Part shown: positions 36,464 through 46,866 of the stretch, in pieces
Numbering within the stretch: position 1 is the first letter of the stretch
Layout: every line of letters begins with the position of its first letter
Source: an uncultured Bifidobacteriaceae bacterium
GTDB taxonomy: Bacteria; Actinomycetota; Actinomycetes; Actinomycetales; Bifidobacteriaceae
Reading direction: 5' to 3'
DNA length: 64,000 nt
Assembly (NCBI GenBank): GCA_946891915.1
Contig: CAMPNN010000002.1
Span: 62,001-126,000, forward strand
Notes under the pieces: generated by a model
Seen by the model: only the letters and a program-made list of their open reading frames with translations
What the model was told of the DNA's origin: nothing
Databases searched by the model: none
Program-made: the position numbers and the translations under genes

Positions 36464-39163
36464 CTATTCCACGCTTTTCAGTGAACTTACCGGATCAATT
36501 CTGTCTAGCGCAGGATTAGTGGCCCATTGCACAATTAGCGCAAAAATCAGCGTTGCAAATCCGGCAATACAATAACTTAGCGGAGCAACTTCTACCTCAA
36601 AATACAAAGACGGCATGCGCAAAGCGTTAGTTAGCAATCCTGCAATCAGCCTTCCAAGCGGCAAACCAACCACAATGCCAATTATTGTTAGCGTAAGCAT
36701 TTCTTTATGAATATAAGAGTGAACTTCGCGCTTGTAAAAACCAAGCACCTTAAGAGTGGCCATTTCACGCGAGCGCTCCGAAATATTTGTACTAGCCAAA
36801 GTGAACAGCACCGCCAAAGCCAATCCTGCAGCCAACGTTACAATAAGCGCAACTACAGCATTCATAAGGTCAAAACTAAAAGCATGCTTCATGCGAGTAA
36901 TATTCATAACCGCAAGCACACCATCGCGCTCAGAAATATTATCCGCATATTTTATTTTCTTATCATCACTGCCGCGCAGTCGCAAAATTAGTGCGTTGTG
37001 CTTTAAAGACTTGCTGCTTTTAGCATTAAACAAGCGATCGTAGCAGCGCTGAGTCATGTACATGTTAGAACCTATGAGATTGCGAACAATTGCATGAACT
37101 TTTACTGTTGCTCGCTTAAAGCTCGTGTTGGTTACCGTAATTGCGTCACCACGATTAATATCCAAAGAAGCTGCAGCACTTTGCGAAAGAAGAGGACCAT
37201 CGTCCGTAAGCTTGATAGTTTTCAAATTATTATCAATATTTTGCAAACGCACAAGGTGGGATAAAGTAGCAACATCTTTTACTACAATCATTTGCACGCT
37301 TTCAGCATCTTCTACATTATTGTGCTTAGCTTTGCCGTTATTTAGTGCATTATGATACTTCGCAATCTCGCCTGAACTTACGTAAGCAGGAAGCATAGTT
37401 TTGACTAAATTATTCGACTTATCTTTCTCCACGCTCTGCTTCATATTGTTGAAAGAATTTGGCGTAGAAATAGCAATCATATCGTAACGATAAATTCCTT
37501 CATATTGCCGAGTGCCTAAAGTTGCGACAGTATCGTTTAGCGCAAGTCCGCACACAATAAGCGCAGTGCATCCAGCAACACCGCCAATCGTCATGCATAG
37601 ACGGCCCTTAAAACGCACCAAATTACGAATAGTTACTTTATTGAGGAAGCTCATACGCTTCCAAATCCAAGGCAATCTTTCAAGCAGAACGCGAGTGCCA
37701 GCTTTAGGAGCTTTTGGACGTAGCAAAGCTGCAGGAACTTGCCTTGTTTCACGCCAACTCACAACTATTGTGCATATTGCAACTGGAATCACAAACGCAA
37801 GAACGCACAAAGAACCGTATAACCAGTCGTAACATAACTGAACATCTGGAACAGCGTAAAGCCCACGTAAAATCTTCAACAGAAGCGACGGGATTGCAAG
37901 GAATCCAACAATATCTCCAATTCCTCCACCAATAAAGCAAGCACAAATAGCAAAGAAAGCGTGTCTTGTTACTGCAGCAGAACGGCCGTAACCTAGGCTT
38001 AAGTAGGTGCCAATAAGACCACGCTCTTCCTCAACCATGCGAGCCATAGCAGTTAAGCTCATCATCATGGCAACAGCAAGAAACACTGCCGGAAAAGCAT
38101 AACCAAGCGACTGAATTGAAGCAACGTCAGAACGCAGACTAGCGTAACTGTCGTTGGAAATACGAGTTGCAATATGCCATTGAGCTTGAGGAATTCTCTT
38201 CTGAATTTCCGGTTTAAGCTGCTTACTAATTTGCTGTTTTGCCTGTTCTTTCACAGAATCTGGCGCGCGCTGAAGATTAGCGTCAGCTGAAATAATGCTG
38301 TTTACTTTTTCATCAACTTGCTCTCCAACAACCTGCTTATGCCGTGCTTTTTCGCGACTAGCCTGCACGCGAGCGCGAATCTGCTCGGAAGCATTGTCAA
38401 CAATAGCGCGATACGATTTGGAGAAAACACTAACTTTTTCAGCTTCGAGTAATCGCACAGATATTGCAGAGTATGGCGAATTGCTTGCATCATCAGGCAT
38501 AAAAGAAGTGAATATTGGGTAGCGAGATGTTACAGAATTACGAAAAGCTTTAGACTGGTATCCGTCAGGATTGTTTAAATCGCTACTATCGAGCACGCTG
38601 CCAGTAATTAGAAAACGGTAAGACGCAGTTTTCTGATTTTCGTTATTTGAAGATTTGTTATTTAGTGCATTTTCTTTCTGCAAATTTACAACAACGGTGC
38701 TTCCAATATTTAGTCCGCTATTATGCAAAAATCGTTGAGTTACAACAGCTTCCCGATTATTTGAAGGCATAGTTCCGCGCAGTAGATGTAAACGATTCAG
38801 TTTTTTCTGCGAGTCAACATAGTGCACAAGATTCATTGCATATGAAGAACTGGCATCATCTGACGGATGAGCTGTAGCTTTCCACGAACGTTCCGCTTCA
38901 ACTTCACTTACGCTATGTAATTTGCGAAGCGCAGAAACGTCATCTTTAGTTAAACCTAAAGTAGACACGATTTGCAAATCATAAGACTGCAATTTTGAAT
39001 ACATACTGTTCGCACCAAGAAACATGTCATTGCAGCCAGCGTAAATTCCAGTCATAACAGCCACGCCGAGCATTGCAATAACTGCCAGAACGCAGAAACG
39101 GCGCCATTCGCGTATCCACATTCTAACTGCGCTAATAAATAATGCACTCACTTGAATCACCAC
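36464..39163 (-). CDS. FtsX-type ABC permease with two FtsX domains
   Basis: Membrane protein of 899 residues with one N-terminal helix (about 22-44), a large extracytoplasmic domain with an Ala/Lys/Gln-rich coiled segment at about 255-330, a first three-helix FtsX block (about 355-475), a second helix plus extracytoplasmic domain (about 515-760) and a second FtsX block (about 765-895) with EMATLKVLGFYKREV. The layout is that of two-domain exporters of the MacB/LolE superfamily. The GTG start overlaps the stop of the ATPase gene. The substrate is unknown; candidates in the family are lipids, lipoproteins, peptides or antibiotics. Confidence 0.88.
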   Translation of the reverse strand: MVIQVSALFISAVRMWIREWRRFCVLAVIAMLGVAVMTGIYAGCNDMFLGANSMYSKLQSYDLQIVSTLGLTKDDVSALRKLHSVSEVEAERSWKATAHPSDDASSSYAMNLVHYVDSQKKLNRLHLLRGTMPSNNREAVVTQRFLHNSGLNIGSTVVVNLQKENALNNKSSNNENQKTASYRFLITGSVLDSSDLNNPDGYQSKAFRNSVTSRYPIFTSFMPDDASNSPYSAISVRLLEAEKVSVFSKSYRAIVDNASEQIRARVQASREKARHKQVVGEQVDEKVNSIISADANLQRAPDSVKEQAKQQISKQLKPEIQKRIPQAQWHIATRISNDSYASLRSDVASIQSLGYAFPAVFLAVAMMMSLTAMARMVEEERGLIGTYLSLGYGRSAAVTRHAFFAICACFIGGGIGDIVGFLAIPSLLLKILRGLYAVPDVQLCYDWLYGSLCVLAFVIPVAICTIVVSWRETRQVPAALLRPKAPKAGTRVLLERLPWIWKRMSFLNKVTIRNLVRFKGRLCMTIGGVAGCTALIVCGLALNDTVATLGTRQYEGIYRYDMIAISTPNSFNNMKQSVEKDKSNNLVKTMLPAYVSSGEIAKYHNALNNGKAKHNNVEDAESVQMIVVKDVATLSHLVRLQNIDNNLKTIKLTDDGPLLSQSAAASLDINRGDAITVTNTSFKRATVKVHAIVRNLIGSNMYMTQRCYDRLFNAKSSKSLKHNALILRLRGSDDKKIKYADNISERDGVLAVMNITRMKHAFSFDLMNAVVALIVTLAAGLALAVLFTLASTNISERSREMATLKVLGFYKREVHSYIHKEMLTLTIIGIVVGLPLGRLIAGLLTNALRMPSLYFEVEVAPLSYCIAGFATLIFALIVQWATNPALDRIDPVSSLKSVE

Positions 39164-39858
39164 TCAATATCAGCAATGGCCATAGGATTCTCTTGTATAG
39201 TCTCGCTTACTACTTTCCCCGAGCGGAAGCGCACAACTTTATGCGCCATAGGTGCGATTGCAGCATTGTGCGTAATAATAAGTACCGTTATTCCTTCAGT
39301 TTTACAAATATCTTGTAATAATTGCAATACAGACTTGCCAGTTTCGTAGTCCAAAGCTCCGGTAGGCTCGTCGCATAGAAGAAGCTTCGGTTTTTTGGCG
39401 AGCGCACGAGCAATAGATACTCGTTGTTGCTCGCCGCCGGAAAGTTGCGCTGGGAAATTTTTAAGGCGATTGCCTAAGCCAACGTCGTTAAGAGTTTTTG
39501 CAGGATCAAAATGATCTGGACAAATCTGTGAAGCCAACTCAACGTTTTCAAGAGCAGTCAAATTTGGCACAAGATTGTAAAACTGAAAAACAAAGCCAAT
39601 ATCTTCGCGACGGTAGCGCACTAAACCTCTACCTTTGAGCTTAGTGACATCGCAATCGCCAACTATAACTCGCCCGCTGGTAGCTGTATCCATTCCACCT
39701 AAAATATTTAATGCCGTGGTTTTTCCAGCTCCGGAAGCGCCTAAAATTACTGTAAGTTGGCCACGTTCAGCCGTAAAACTAGCATCGTCCAAAGCTCTAA
39801 CAACTGAAGAACCAGACGGATATTCCTTTACAACATGATCAAATGTTATGTATGCCAC
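39157..39858 (-). CDS. ABC transporter ATP-binding protein, exporter pair
   Basis: ATPase of 233 residues. Walker A GASGAGKT is at 40-47, the signature LSGGEQQR at 139-146, Walker B ending in DEP at 163-165, and the switch His in LIITHN near 197. The GTG start is preceded by AAAGGTGCATT. It is coupled by overlap to the 899-residue permease gene. Two TTACGTAA palindromes lie 78-111 bp upstream. It belongs to the same LolD/MacB group as the ATPase of the iron locus but differs in Walker A. Confidence 0.92.
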   Translation of the reverse strand: MAYITFDHVVKEYPSGSSVVRALDDASFTAERGQLTVILGASGAGKTTALNILGGMDTATSGRVIVGDCDVTKLKGRGLVRYRREDIGFVFQFYNLVPNLTALENVELASQICPDHFDPAKTLNDVGLGNRLKNFPAQLSGGEQQRVSIARALAKKPKLLLCDEPTGALDYETGKSVLQLLQDICKTEGITVLIITHNAAIAPMAHKVVRFRSGKVVSETIQENPMAIADIEW

Positions 39859-39928
39859 AATGCACCTTTATTAGTACTGTACGTTGATATTTGCTTTCAA
39901 CTTTTGCCGTCAATTATTTTATTTTTAT

Positions 39929-39975
39929 AACTATTTTACGTAATTATTTTATTTAATTATTTTACGTAATAGTTG
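39929..39975. promoter_or_regulatory. Two TTACGTAA palindromes upstream of the ABC exporter
   Basis: TTACGTAA at 39936-39943 and 39962-39969, 26 bp apart and framed by AACTATT/AATAGTT in inverted orientation. The sequence is otherwise only A and T. The spacing suggests two operators on one DNA face or an extended dyad for a dimeric repressor; no regulator gene is adjacent. Confidence 0.4.
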
Positions 39976-39997
39976 TGAAGATTTTATGAATTTCGAC

Positions 39998-40615
39998 TTA
40001 AATACGCAGCACTCCAAGCCGATCCATACAATATGCATTGCCAAGCCAAGTATGCCTAGAATTTGGCCATACCGCACCTAGACGAGGAGCCCCTTGGCTC
40101 ATCCAAATGCTCGGAACTCTACCATCTGCGCTTTGAGAGCCAAGAAGATTAAAACAATTCTTACTTTCCAGCCAATCTGTGTGCTGCGTAACCAGCGCAA
40201 GCCCTTCTTCCAAAGTAAGAGGCAATCGCTCATCGGAGTCAATAAGCTTACGAGCAACATCAGGCTCACGGTTCAAATACGAACCACCAGTATGTGGATT
40301 AACAACCAGGTAGAACGGCCCTTCAGGCTGCTCTAAACCATTTTGCGGGAGAAAACTTACGATATCGCGCGGAGGCATGGTAGTAAAACCAGCCATACGA
40401 TTAATGCTTGTTCGCGAAATCAATGATTCCGGCGAAACAAGCTCGCGGGTAGGAACTAACAAAATATCCGCACCCAAATCGCTGTTCTCAAGCGCGTCTA
40501 GCAACGGACAAGCCAGCGCGCGGAAAGCATCAGCGCTCATATCCGCCACATCCGGGTAACCAAGTGCCACAATGCGGTCGAGTTGTTGCCGTATTTCTTC
40601 CGATGCTATTGACAT
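39998..40615 (-). CDS. DUF5701 family protein
   Basis: Protein of 205 residues. It matches the actinobacterial DUF5701 pattern, especially PLTLEEGLALVTQHTDWLESKNCFNLLGS and the tail VPSIWMSQGAPRLGAVWPNSRHTWLGNA. No membrane helix and no known catalytic motif. The function is unknown. It stands between the ABC exporter and asd, 54 bp downstream of asd, possibly in one transcript. Confidence 0.8.
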   Translation of the reverse strand: MSIASEEIRQQLDRIVALGYPDVADMSADAFRALACPLLDALENSDLGADILLVPTRELVSPESLISRTSINRMAGFTTMPPRDIVSFLPQNGLEQPEGPFYLVVNPHTGGSYLNREPDVARKLIDSDERLPLTLEEGLALVTQHTDWLESKNCFNLLGSQSADGRVPSIWMSQGAPRLGAVWPNSRHTWLGNAYCMDRLGVLRI

Positions 40616-40669
40616 ACTTCCAGTTTACGCAAAGATTTTTATAATCGCGAGCAAGTAATTTTTATATTA

Positions 40670-41734
40670 TTAAGCAAAATTGCGCTTTTTGGCAATAATT
40701 TCCGCCAACTGAACAGCGTTTAGTGCAGCGCCCTTACGCAAGTTGTCGTTAGTAATAAACAATGCCAATCCGCGCTTGCCTTCTACAGCCTGATCTTGAC
40801 GAATACGGCCAACATAGCTCGCAGATTTTCCTGCAGCAAGCTGAGGAGTAGGAATCTCATTAAGCTCAACTCCAGCCGCACTGCGCAACACTTCACGAGC
40901 CATATCTGGGGTTACGTCATGCTCAAATTCAGCATTAACGCTCATGCCATGACCTGTAAAAACGCCTACGCGCACGCAAGTGCAAGATGCTGCAAGATTT
41001 GGTAAGTGCAAAATCTTACGACTTTCATTACGCAACTTTTGCTCTTCGTCAGTTTCTTCAGAACCATCGTCAACAATCGCGCCAATAAATGGCACAGCAT
41101 TAAATGCGATAGTGCGAACAACCTTAGTAGGTTCAGGGAAATCAATTGCACTGCCATCGAAAACTAATTTGTCAGCTCCTTGGTCGAGCGCAGCTTGAGC
41201 TTCGTTCATAAGTTGCAAAGCCCCAGCACGACCAGCTCCCGAAACAGCCTGATAAGAGGATACTATTAATCGCTTTAAGCCAAAAGCGTCAGCAAGCGGC
41301 TTCAATACTGGCATGCAAGCCATTGTTGTGCAATTAGGATTTGCTACGATTCCGCGAGGAATTATGTCCAAATCTTCAGGATTTACTTCCGCAACAACCA
41401 GAGGCACATCGTCGTGCATACGCCATTGAGAAGAATTGTCGACTACAATTGCGCCTGCTTCAGCAAATTTTGGTGCCCAAATTTTTGAAGTGCCACCGCC
41501 TGCAGAGAAAATAGCAATATCAATTCCGTGCAAATCTGCTTTTTCAACATCCTCTACAACAACATCTTTACCACGATACTGCAAAACTGTTCCTGCAGAA
41601 TGAGCAGATGCCATAAATCGCAAATCACGAATTGGAAAGTCGCGCTCGCAAAGCACACGGCGCATAACCATACCAACCTGACCAGTGGCACCCAAAACTG
41701 CCACGTTCACGCCTGTTTCATTGATAATCGTCAT
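40670..41734 (-). CDS. asd: Aspartate-semialdehyde dehydrogenase
   Basis: Enzyme of 354 residues that reduces aspartyl phosphate to the semialdehyde in the lysine, threonine and methionine pathway. The NADP-binding GATGQVG is at 15-21, the catalytic Cys135 in ANPNCTTMAC, and the SSYQAVSGAGRAG motif follows. It lies 45 bp after the aspartokinase beta-subunit gene in one likely operon. Confidence 0.97.
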   Translation of the reverse strand: MTIINETGVNVAVLGATGQVGMVMRRVLCERDFPIRDLRFMASAHSAGTVLQYRGKDVVVEDVEKADLHGIDIAIFSAGGGTSKIWAPKFAEAGAIVVDNSSQWRMHDDVPLVVAEVNPEDLDIIPRGIVANPNCTTMACMPVLKPLADAFGLKRLIVSSYQAVSGAGRAGALQLMNEAQAALDQGADKLVFDGSAIDFPEPTKVVRTIAFNAVPFIGAIVDDGSEETDEEQKLRNESRKILHLPNLAASCTCVRVGVFTGHGMSVNAEFEHDVTPDMAREVLRSAAGVELNEIPTPQLAAGKSASYVGRIRQDQAVEGKRGLALFITNDNLRKGAALNAVQLAEIIAKKRNFA

Positions 41735-41779
41735 CTTATTTCTCCCTTAACAATGCACACGCAAATAATTTCAATAGTT

Positions 41780-42349
41780 TTAACGCCCGCTGCCGCCGTA
41801 CACAACGGCTTCAATCTGATTTGCATCCAAACCGTAAGCTGTATGCAAAGCGCGCACAGCCTCATCTAGCTGATTAACAGGAACCAAAGCGGCAATACGA
41901 ATTTCCGAGGTGGAAATCATCAGAGTATTGATACCATGCTCACTTAATGCTGTGAAGAACGTAGCAGCCAAACCGGAATGTGTTTTCATACCAACGCCGA
42001 CTACCGCAACTTTACCTACAGTAGGATCAACATCCATAGAAGTAAATTTCAACTCATCGCGAACCGCTTCGAGAACGCTACGAACAGCCTCAGTCGACGA
42101 GCTAGGAGCAGAAATAGAAATATCCGCAGTACCCGTAGACGCACTTGCTTGAGCAATCATGTCTATATTTGCATTAGCTTTTGCGAGAGTAGTAAATACT
42201 TTCGCAGCCATTCCAGGAACGTCAGGAATTCCACGAACTGTAATCATAGACTCACTACGATCATGCGCAACACCTGAAATAATAGGCGTTTCAACACCTA
42301 AATCTGGGAATAAATCACCCATGGTAGAACGAATATCCTGATTTACCAT
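41780..42349 (-). CDS. Aspartokinase regulatory (ACT) subunit
   Basis: Protein of 189 residues composed only of the regulatory half of aspartokinase: two ACT domains, the first with ITVRGIPDVPGMAAKVFTTLAKANANIDMIAQ and the second with VAVVGVGMKTHSGLAATFFTALSEHGINTLMIS. It should bind lysine/threonine and feedback-control the catalytic subunit. The ATG has AAGGG upstream. It is encoded 87 bp after the separate kinase gene. In Corynebacterium a beta subunit arises from an internal start within one gene; here the two parts are physically split. Confidence 0.9.
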   Translation of the reverse strand: MVNQDIRSTMGDLFPDLGVETPIISGVAHDRSESMITVRGIPDVPGMAAKVFTTLAKANANIDMIAQASASTGTADISISAPSSSTEAVRSVLEAVRDELKFTSMDVDPTVGKVAVVGVGMKTHSGLAATFFTALSEHGINTLMISTSEIRIAALVPVNQLDEAVRALHTAYGLDANQIEAVVYGGSGR

Positions 42350-42436
42350 TATTACCGCCCTTAATCTCTACTTGCTGACTATTATTTACTTATTCACTTG
42401 CTGGTTAATTATTTTCTTATTTATTAACACTTAGAA

Positions 42437-43201
42437 TTAGCTCAAATTTGGTAAATTATGCGGATTTACATTGCGAGGAACGATAAGCGTACCGTTCCTA
42501 TGTGAGAAGGAGCTACGCACATGAAGTGGCATACTAAATCGTTGAGCGTACTCCACGCAGCGCAACGCAAGCACACGCGAACCACAAGACGACATTTCCA
42601 ACATAGAATCGTAATCAATAACTGGAATTCTTTTAGCTGTTGGCACAATTCGCGGATCCGCAGTAAACACACCATCAACATCCGTGTAAATTTCACAGAC
42701 ATCTGCACCCAAGGCAACTGCGAGCGCAACAGCGGAAGTATCCGAACCACCTCTACCAAGAGTTGTGTCATCACCGATTTCGCTAATACCTTGGAATCCT
42801 GCAACAATTGCGACACTGCCTTTATCAAGAGCATGACGAACGCGATCCGGCTTTACTGCGCGAATATGCGCCGCACCAAATTGCGTATCTGTCATAAAAC
42901 CAGCTTGAGAACCCGTAAAAGAGTAGGCGTGCGAACCTTGTGCGTGAATGGCCATTGCGAGCAAGCTCATTGAAATTCGCTCGCCTGCGGTCATAAGCAT
43001 GTCCATTTCACGAGCAGGAGGATGCGCATTTACGCTCATTGCTTGGTCAATTAAATCGTCGGTAGTGTCTCCCATTGCGGAAACAACTACTGCAACATCG
43101 TTACCGGCTGCTTTTGTAGCAAGAATACGCTTAGCAACACGTTGTATGGCATCGGTATCAGCTACAGAAGAGCCACCGTATTTCTGTACGATAAGCGCCA
43201 C
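42437..43201 (-). CDS. lysC: Aspartokinase catalytic subunit
   Basis: Kinase of 254 residues that phosphorylates aspartate. Signature KYGGSSVAD at 7-15, then [24 protein letters not shown] near 149-161 and [15 protein letters not shown]. It ends soon after [14 protein letters not shown], just where ACT domains normally begin. The start is GTG. All kinase motifs are complete, so this is a stable split and not decay. The gene is the first of a likely lysC-ACT-asd operon. Confidence 0.93.
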   Translation of the reverse strand: MALIVQKYGGSSVADTDAIQRVAKRILATKAAGNDVAVVVSAMGDTTDDLIDQAMSVNAHPPAREMDMLMTAGERISMSLLAMAIHAQGSHAYSFTGSQAGFMTDTQFGAAHIRAVKPDRVRHALDKGSVAIVAGFQGISEIGDDTTLGRGGSDTSAVALAVALGADVCEIYTDVDGVFTADPRIVPTAKRIPVIDYDSMLEMSSCGSRVLALRCVEYAQRFSMPLHVRSSFSHRNGTLIVPRNVNPHNLPNLS

Positions 43202-43351
43202 TTTTTACCCCTTGCTCATGTCGATACAGATAAACGCATAGGATGTACCAAATACTTGGTTTGCTATTAGCGTACCAACTGTGCTCTATTTATTTACTGC
43301 TTACTACTACTGCTTACTGTTACTAAAACTTTTTATACGCTCAATAGTTAG

Positions 43352-43960
43352 TTACAATGTTTGCCTTCCAGTAAACGCGCGACCAAGCGTTATTTCATCC
43401 GCGTATTCCAAGTCGCCGCCAACAGGTAAACCACTTGCCAAACGAGTAATTTTAATCCCAAGAGGATCAAGCAAACGAGCCAAATATGTAACTGTTGCTT
43501 CACCTTCAATATTCGGATCAAGCGCAAGAATAACCTCTTTTACTTGCGGATTTTTAAGCCTCTCAAGCAATTGTGTAATCGCTAAATCTCCAGGACCAAC
43601 ATTTGCCATTGGATTTATAGCACCACCAAGAACGTGGTAAACACCGGAATATTCATGCGTTCTTTCAATGCTCATAATGTCTTTAGGCTCTTCAACAACG
43701 CAAATTTTGCTATGATCTCGGCGCGGATCAGCACACACTACGCATGGCGTTTGCTCACACACATTGCCACAAATATCGCAAAATCGCACGCTTTCTTTCA
43801 TATCGTTTATGGCATCAATTAACGCCTGAGCTTCTGAATCAGGAGCAGAAAGCATGTAGAAAGCAATGCGCTGAGCACCTTTCGGCCCAATGCCTGGGAG
43901 TTTAGAAAATGCGTCAATTAGGCGACCAATAGCTCCATCATAAGACGATGCATTATGCAC
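43352..43960 (-). CDS. recR: Recombination mediator protein RecR
   Basis: Protein of 202 residues acting with RecF/RecO at gaps in DNA. Helix-hairpin-helix [17 protein letters not shown] at 21-37, a zinc finger with Cys61, Cys64, Cys73 and Cys76, and a Toprim domain starting at [10 protein letters not shown] with [12 protein letters not shown]. The GTG start is preceded by GGAGGAG. It lies 6 bp after dnaX, the usual actinobacterial order. Confidence 0.97.
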   Translation of the reverse strand: MHNASSYDGAIGRLIDAFSKLPGIGPKGAQRIAFYMLSAPDSEAQALIDAINDMKESVRFCDICGNVCEQTPCVVCADPRRDHSKICVVEEPKDIMSIERTHEYSGVYHVLGGAINPMANVGPGDLAITQLLERLKNPQVKEVILALDPNIEGEATVTYLARLLDPLGIKITRLASGLPVGGDLEYADEITLGRAFTGRQTL

Positions 43961-43966
43961 TGTTTA

Positions 43967-46345
43967 CTACTCCTCCTGCTTTTTCTTTGCGCTTGAGATT
44001 GCATTTTTTGGATTTTTAGAATCACTAGCAGAAAATTCTTCAACCGCTTTTACCTCAAACATCTGCTTAAGCTCGTCTGTACTTATTGACGTTGCAGCTT
44101 CTAAAGATTCGTCGTCCATTGAGCATTCGTCTGCATCAGCTCCACTAGTGGGAGTATTTGGAACTTGCACAGTAGGATTATTGCTATCTTCTTGAATTTG
44201 AGATGATTGCGCTGCAGATTTTTGTTTTTGTAGCTGCGCGTTGAAAGCAGAATCAGGATTTTGCAATGAAGATTCTGCTGCAGACTCGGTTGAAGAGGCG
44301 GGCGAAGACGCTACCGGAGGAATCGATGAAGATGCAGGCAAGTCTGAATCGTGAACCGGCATAACATCTGAAATAGGAACGGATGACATATCCGCCCAAG
44401 CATCGTCATTAGTAGTCTGCAAAGAATAAGAATCATCCGCAGTATTGTTGGATACTACTGACGCTGCGGAGCCGTCAGTGTGATGAAAACTCGATGAGTC
44501 TTTTTCTTCTTTAGATTCACTAGAAGCACTGTCAGAATCAGCTTTGGTGCCAAAACCAGCAGATATGCCAGTTTTACGCAATAAAATATCACGTTTAACT
44601 TTGGCTAAATTCTTCGGATCCATTCGAGCAACAGATTCCACCCGCTCTCCGTTTGCAGCAACAGGAGAAGGCGCAATCATAACTTGCGAACCAAATACGT
44701 CATGTACTACGCTCATAACTACTTTTGGCACTTTTTGTCCATCGTAAGGCGACGTAGCACACACCGCGAGCGCAAAAGCATGCTGAGCCATAGGCTCACT
44801 AAAAGTAAGAATCAAACGTTGCTTTCCTGCTTGCGGTTGAGTTAATTGCACATGAGGCACACATTCATCAGTTACGTATTCGCGTACATCTTCAGGCAAT
44901 TTTGCGACCACATCATTCCACATTTCGTTTGTGTCTTTGGAATCACTACTTTTAGAATTTAATGCGGAAGATTCAGGCACAGAAGCCGTATTTACTGCAT
45001 TTTCAGCGTCTGCATTTATTGCGTTTAGAGCATTTGCGTTATTTGCAGCATTCACGCTATTTGCAGTATTTGCAGTATTTGCCGAATCAACTTTTTTACT
45101 AGTTTGCGCACCTATAAAATGCCCAACTGCAGCCGAAGCACTATTAGTTTTGTTTGTTTGATTAGAAGCAACAAAGTGCGATTGCGCAGAAGTTTTAACT
45201 GCATTACTGCCGATAGCATTATTTGCCGAAACTTCCGAAGCTTCACTATCCGCAAGCAAACGAGCAACTAAAATCTCCAAATTCATGCGAGGAGAAACAG
45301 CGCTTGCCATTCCAGTTAAGGCATCATTAATTGTTTGGGCCATGCGAGCTAAATCACGCAACGTAATTTTGGAAGATTGACTCTTCAAAGTTTCCAAATC
45401 GTCTGGAGCAATATCATTTAGTAAATCTGAAGCAGCTTTTGCACCAGCGGATACCATAAGCAACAAATCGCGGACTCGGCCCAACAAATCTTCGACAAAT
45501 TTGCGAGTGTCGTATCCACCGACAACTACTCGACGAACTACGTCATACGCTGAAGCACCATCATGCTCAATAATTGCGTCAATAGCTTCAGCAATTAACT
45601 CACTAGGCGTGAATCCCAAAAGTGCAACAGCTGAATCCAACGAAATAGCACCATTAACAGCGCCAACCATAAGCTGATCTAGCACAGATAGCGTATCTCG
45701 CATGGAACCTGCACCAGCACGCATTGCAAGACGCAAAACACCTGGAGCAGGTGAAATATTCTCTTTCTTACAAATATCCTCAAGATACGGCCCCATTACT
45801 TCCGGCGGCACAAGACGGAATGGGTAATGATGAGTTCTCGAACGAATAGTACCAATCACTTTATCTGGCTCAGTGGTGGCAAAAATAAACATCACATGCT
45901 CAGGCGGCTCCTCAACAATTTTTAACAATGCGTTAAAACCTTGAGGCGTTACCATATGCGCTTCGTCAAGAATAAATATTTTGTAACGATCGCGAGCGGG
46001 CGCAAATCCAGCACGTTCGCGAAGCTCGCGAGCATCATCAACTCCGTTATGGCTCGCAGCATCAATCTCTACGACATCTATTGATCCAGGACCGCCAGTG
46101 GCTAAATCTTTACAACTTTGACATTCTCCACACGGGTGCGATGTAGGGCCCTTTTCACAATTGATACAACGCGCCAAAATGCGCGCAGAACTAGTCTTAC
46201 CGCATCCACGCGGACCTGAGAATAAATAAGCATGCGTAATTTTTCCCTGGTCTAACGCTTTAGACAAAGGTACAGTAACCTGATCTTGCCCAATAACACC
46301 ATCAAACGTGTCCGGACGATACCTACGATACAGTGCAAGTGCCAT
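43967..46345 (-). CDS. dnaX: DNA polymerase III subunits gamma/tau
   Basis: Clamp-loader ATPase of 792 residues. Walker A GPRGCGKT at 44-51, a zinc module with Cys60, Cys63, Cys72, Cys75 and Cys78, and LDEAHM (Walker B) near 130. The conserved AAA core and oligomerisation domain end at about 370. Residues 410-460 are an Asn/Ala-rich low-complexity tract, and 600-760 is Ser/Asp-rich and probably disordered. No slippery A-run with a following hairpin was noticed that would give a separate short form. Confidence 0.96.
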   Translation of the reverse strand: MALALYRRYRPDTFDGVIGQDQVTVPLSKALDQGKITHAYLFSGPRGCGKTSSARILARCINCEKGPTSHPCGECQSCKDLATGGPGSIDVVEIDAASHNGVDDARELRERAGFAPARDRYKIFILDEAHMVTPQGFNALLKIVEEPPEHVMFIFATTEPDKVIGTIRSRTHHYPFRLVPPEVMGPYLEDICKKENISPAPGVLRLAMRAGAGSMRDTLSVLDQLMVGAVNGAISLDSAVALLGFTPSELIAEAIDAIIEHDGASAYDVVRRVVVGGYDTRKFVEDLLGRVRDLLLMVSAGAKAASDLLNDIAPDDLETLKSQSSKITLRDLARMAQTINDALTGMASAVSPRMNLEILVARLLADSEASEVSANNAIGSNAVKTSAQSHFVASNQTNKTNSASAAVGHFIGAQTSKKVDSANTANTANSVNAANNANALNAINADAENAVNTASVPESSALNSKSSDSKDTNEMWNDVVAKLPEDVREYVTDECVPHVQLTQPQAGKQRLILTFSEPMAQHAFALAVCATSPYDGQKVPKVVMSVVHDVFGSQVMIAPSPVAANGERVESVARMDPKNLAKVKRDILLRKTGISAGFGTKADSDSASSESKEEKDSSSFHHTDGSAASVVSNNTADDSYSLQTTNDDAWADMSSVPISDVMPVHDSDLPASSSIPPVASSPASSTESAAESSLQNPDSAFNAQLQKQKSAAQSSQIQEDSNNPTVQVPNTPTSGADADECSMDDESLEAATSISTDELKQMFEVKAVEEFSASDSKNPKNAISSAKKKQEE

Positions 46346-46437
46346 TTTTCTAACCTACCGCAACATAACTATTTCCCCGATATATCTTATTTAAGATTAT
46401 CAGCATCCGCTACCTGTGATTCTAAGTTTGTTATTAC

Positions 46438-46866
46438 TTAATCACTACAATCTTCTAACCCAGCGCGCGCCACAACTTCCACACTAGGAGCGAATGGAAT
46501 ATTTAATTTAGCAGCAACTCGAACAGTTACATCATCGGCAGTTGAAGTACAATCTTTCAACGTAACTCCACTTGATGTAACTGTGCGAGCTGCATAATAA
46601 CATGCATTAGGTTCCATGCGCTGCAAAGCCGCAGCACCAGACAAAGCTGCTGCAGAGGCCACAGCATTTGCCTGATGCTTAACGCTCAACACATTTCCCA
46701 ATATTGCAGAAAGAACAAGCATTGAACAGACTGCGATTACAGACATAACGCCCAGCGCAGTGCCTGAACCGAGATCCATTCTATGACCTCGCTTACATGC
46801 AAAAACGCAAACAAGCTTACGTAAAAAATTGATTACATTATTAGATAAAAATTTATGCACGCTCAT
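46438..46866 (-). CDS. TadE-like secretion/pilus protein, second copy
   Basis: Protein of 142 residues. After a short basic segment, one membrane helix (about 36-58, GTALGVMSVIAVCSMLVLSAILG) is followed by a small extracytoplasmic domain with three Cys. The QANAVASAAALSGAAALQ segment is characteristic of Rv3654c-type TadE-like proteins. The start at ATG 46866 overlaps the stop of the preceding TadE gene by 4 nt (ATGA). It is the last gene of the tad cluster. Confidence 0.75.
   Translation of the reverse strand: MSVHKFLSNNVINFLRKLVCVFACKRGHRMDLGSGTALGVMSVIAVCSMLVLSAILGNVLSVKHQANAVASAAALSGAAALQRMEPNACYYAARTVTSSGVTLKDCTSTADDVTVRVAAKLNIPFAPSVEVVARAGLEDCSD

Noticed and set aside
42350-42436. Frameshift or sequencing error splitting aspartokinase
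   Set aside because: The 87-bp gap has stops in the kinase frame, the ACT gene has its own AAGGG and ATG, and both parts are complete domains.
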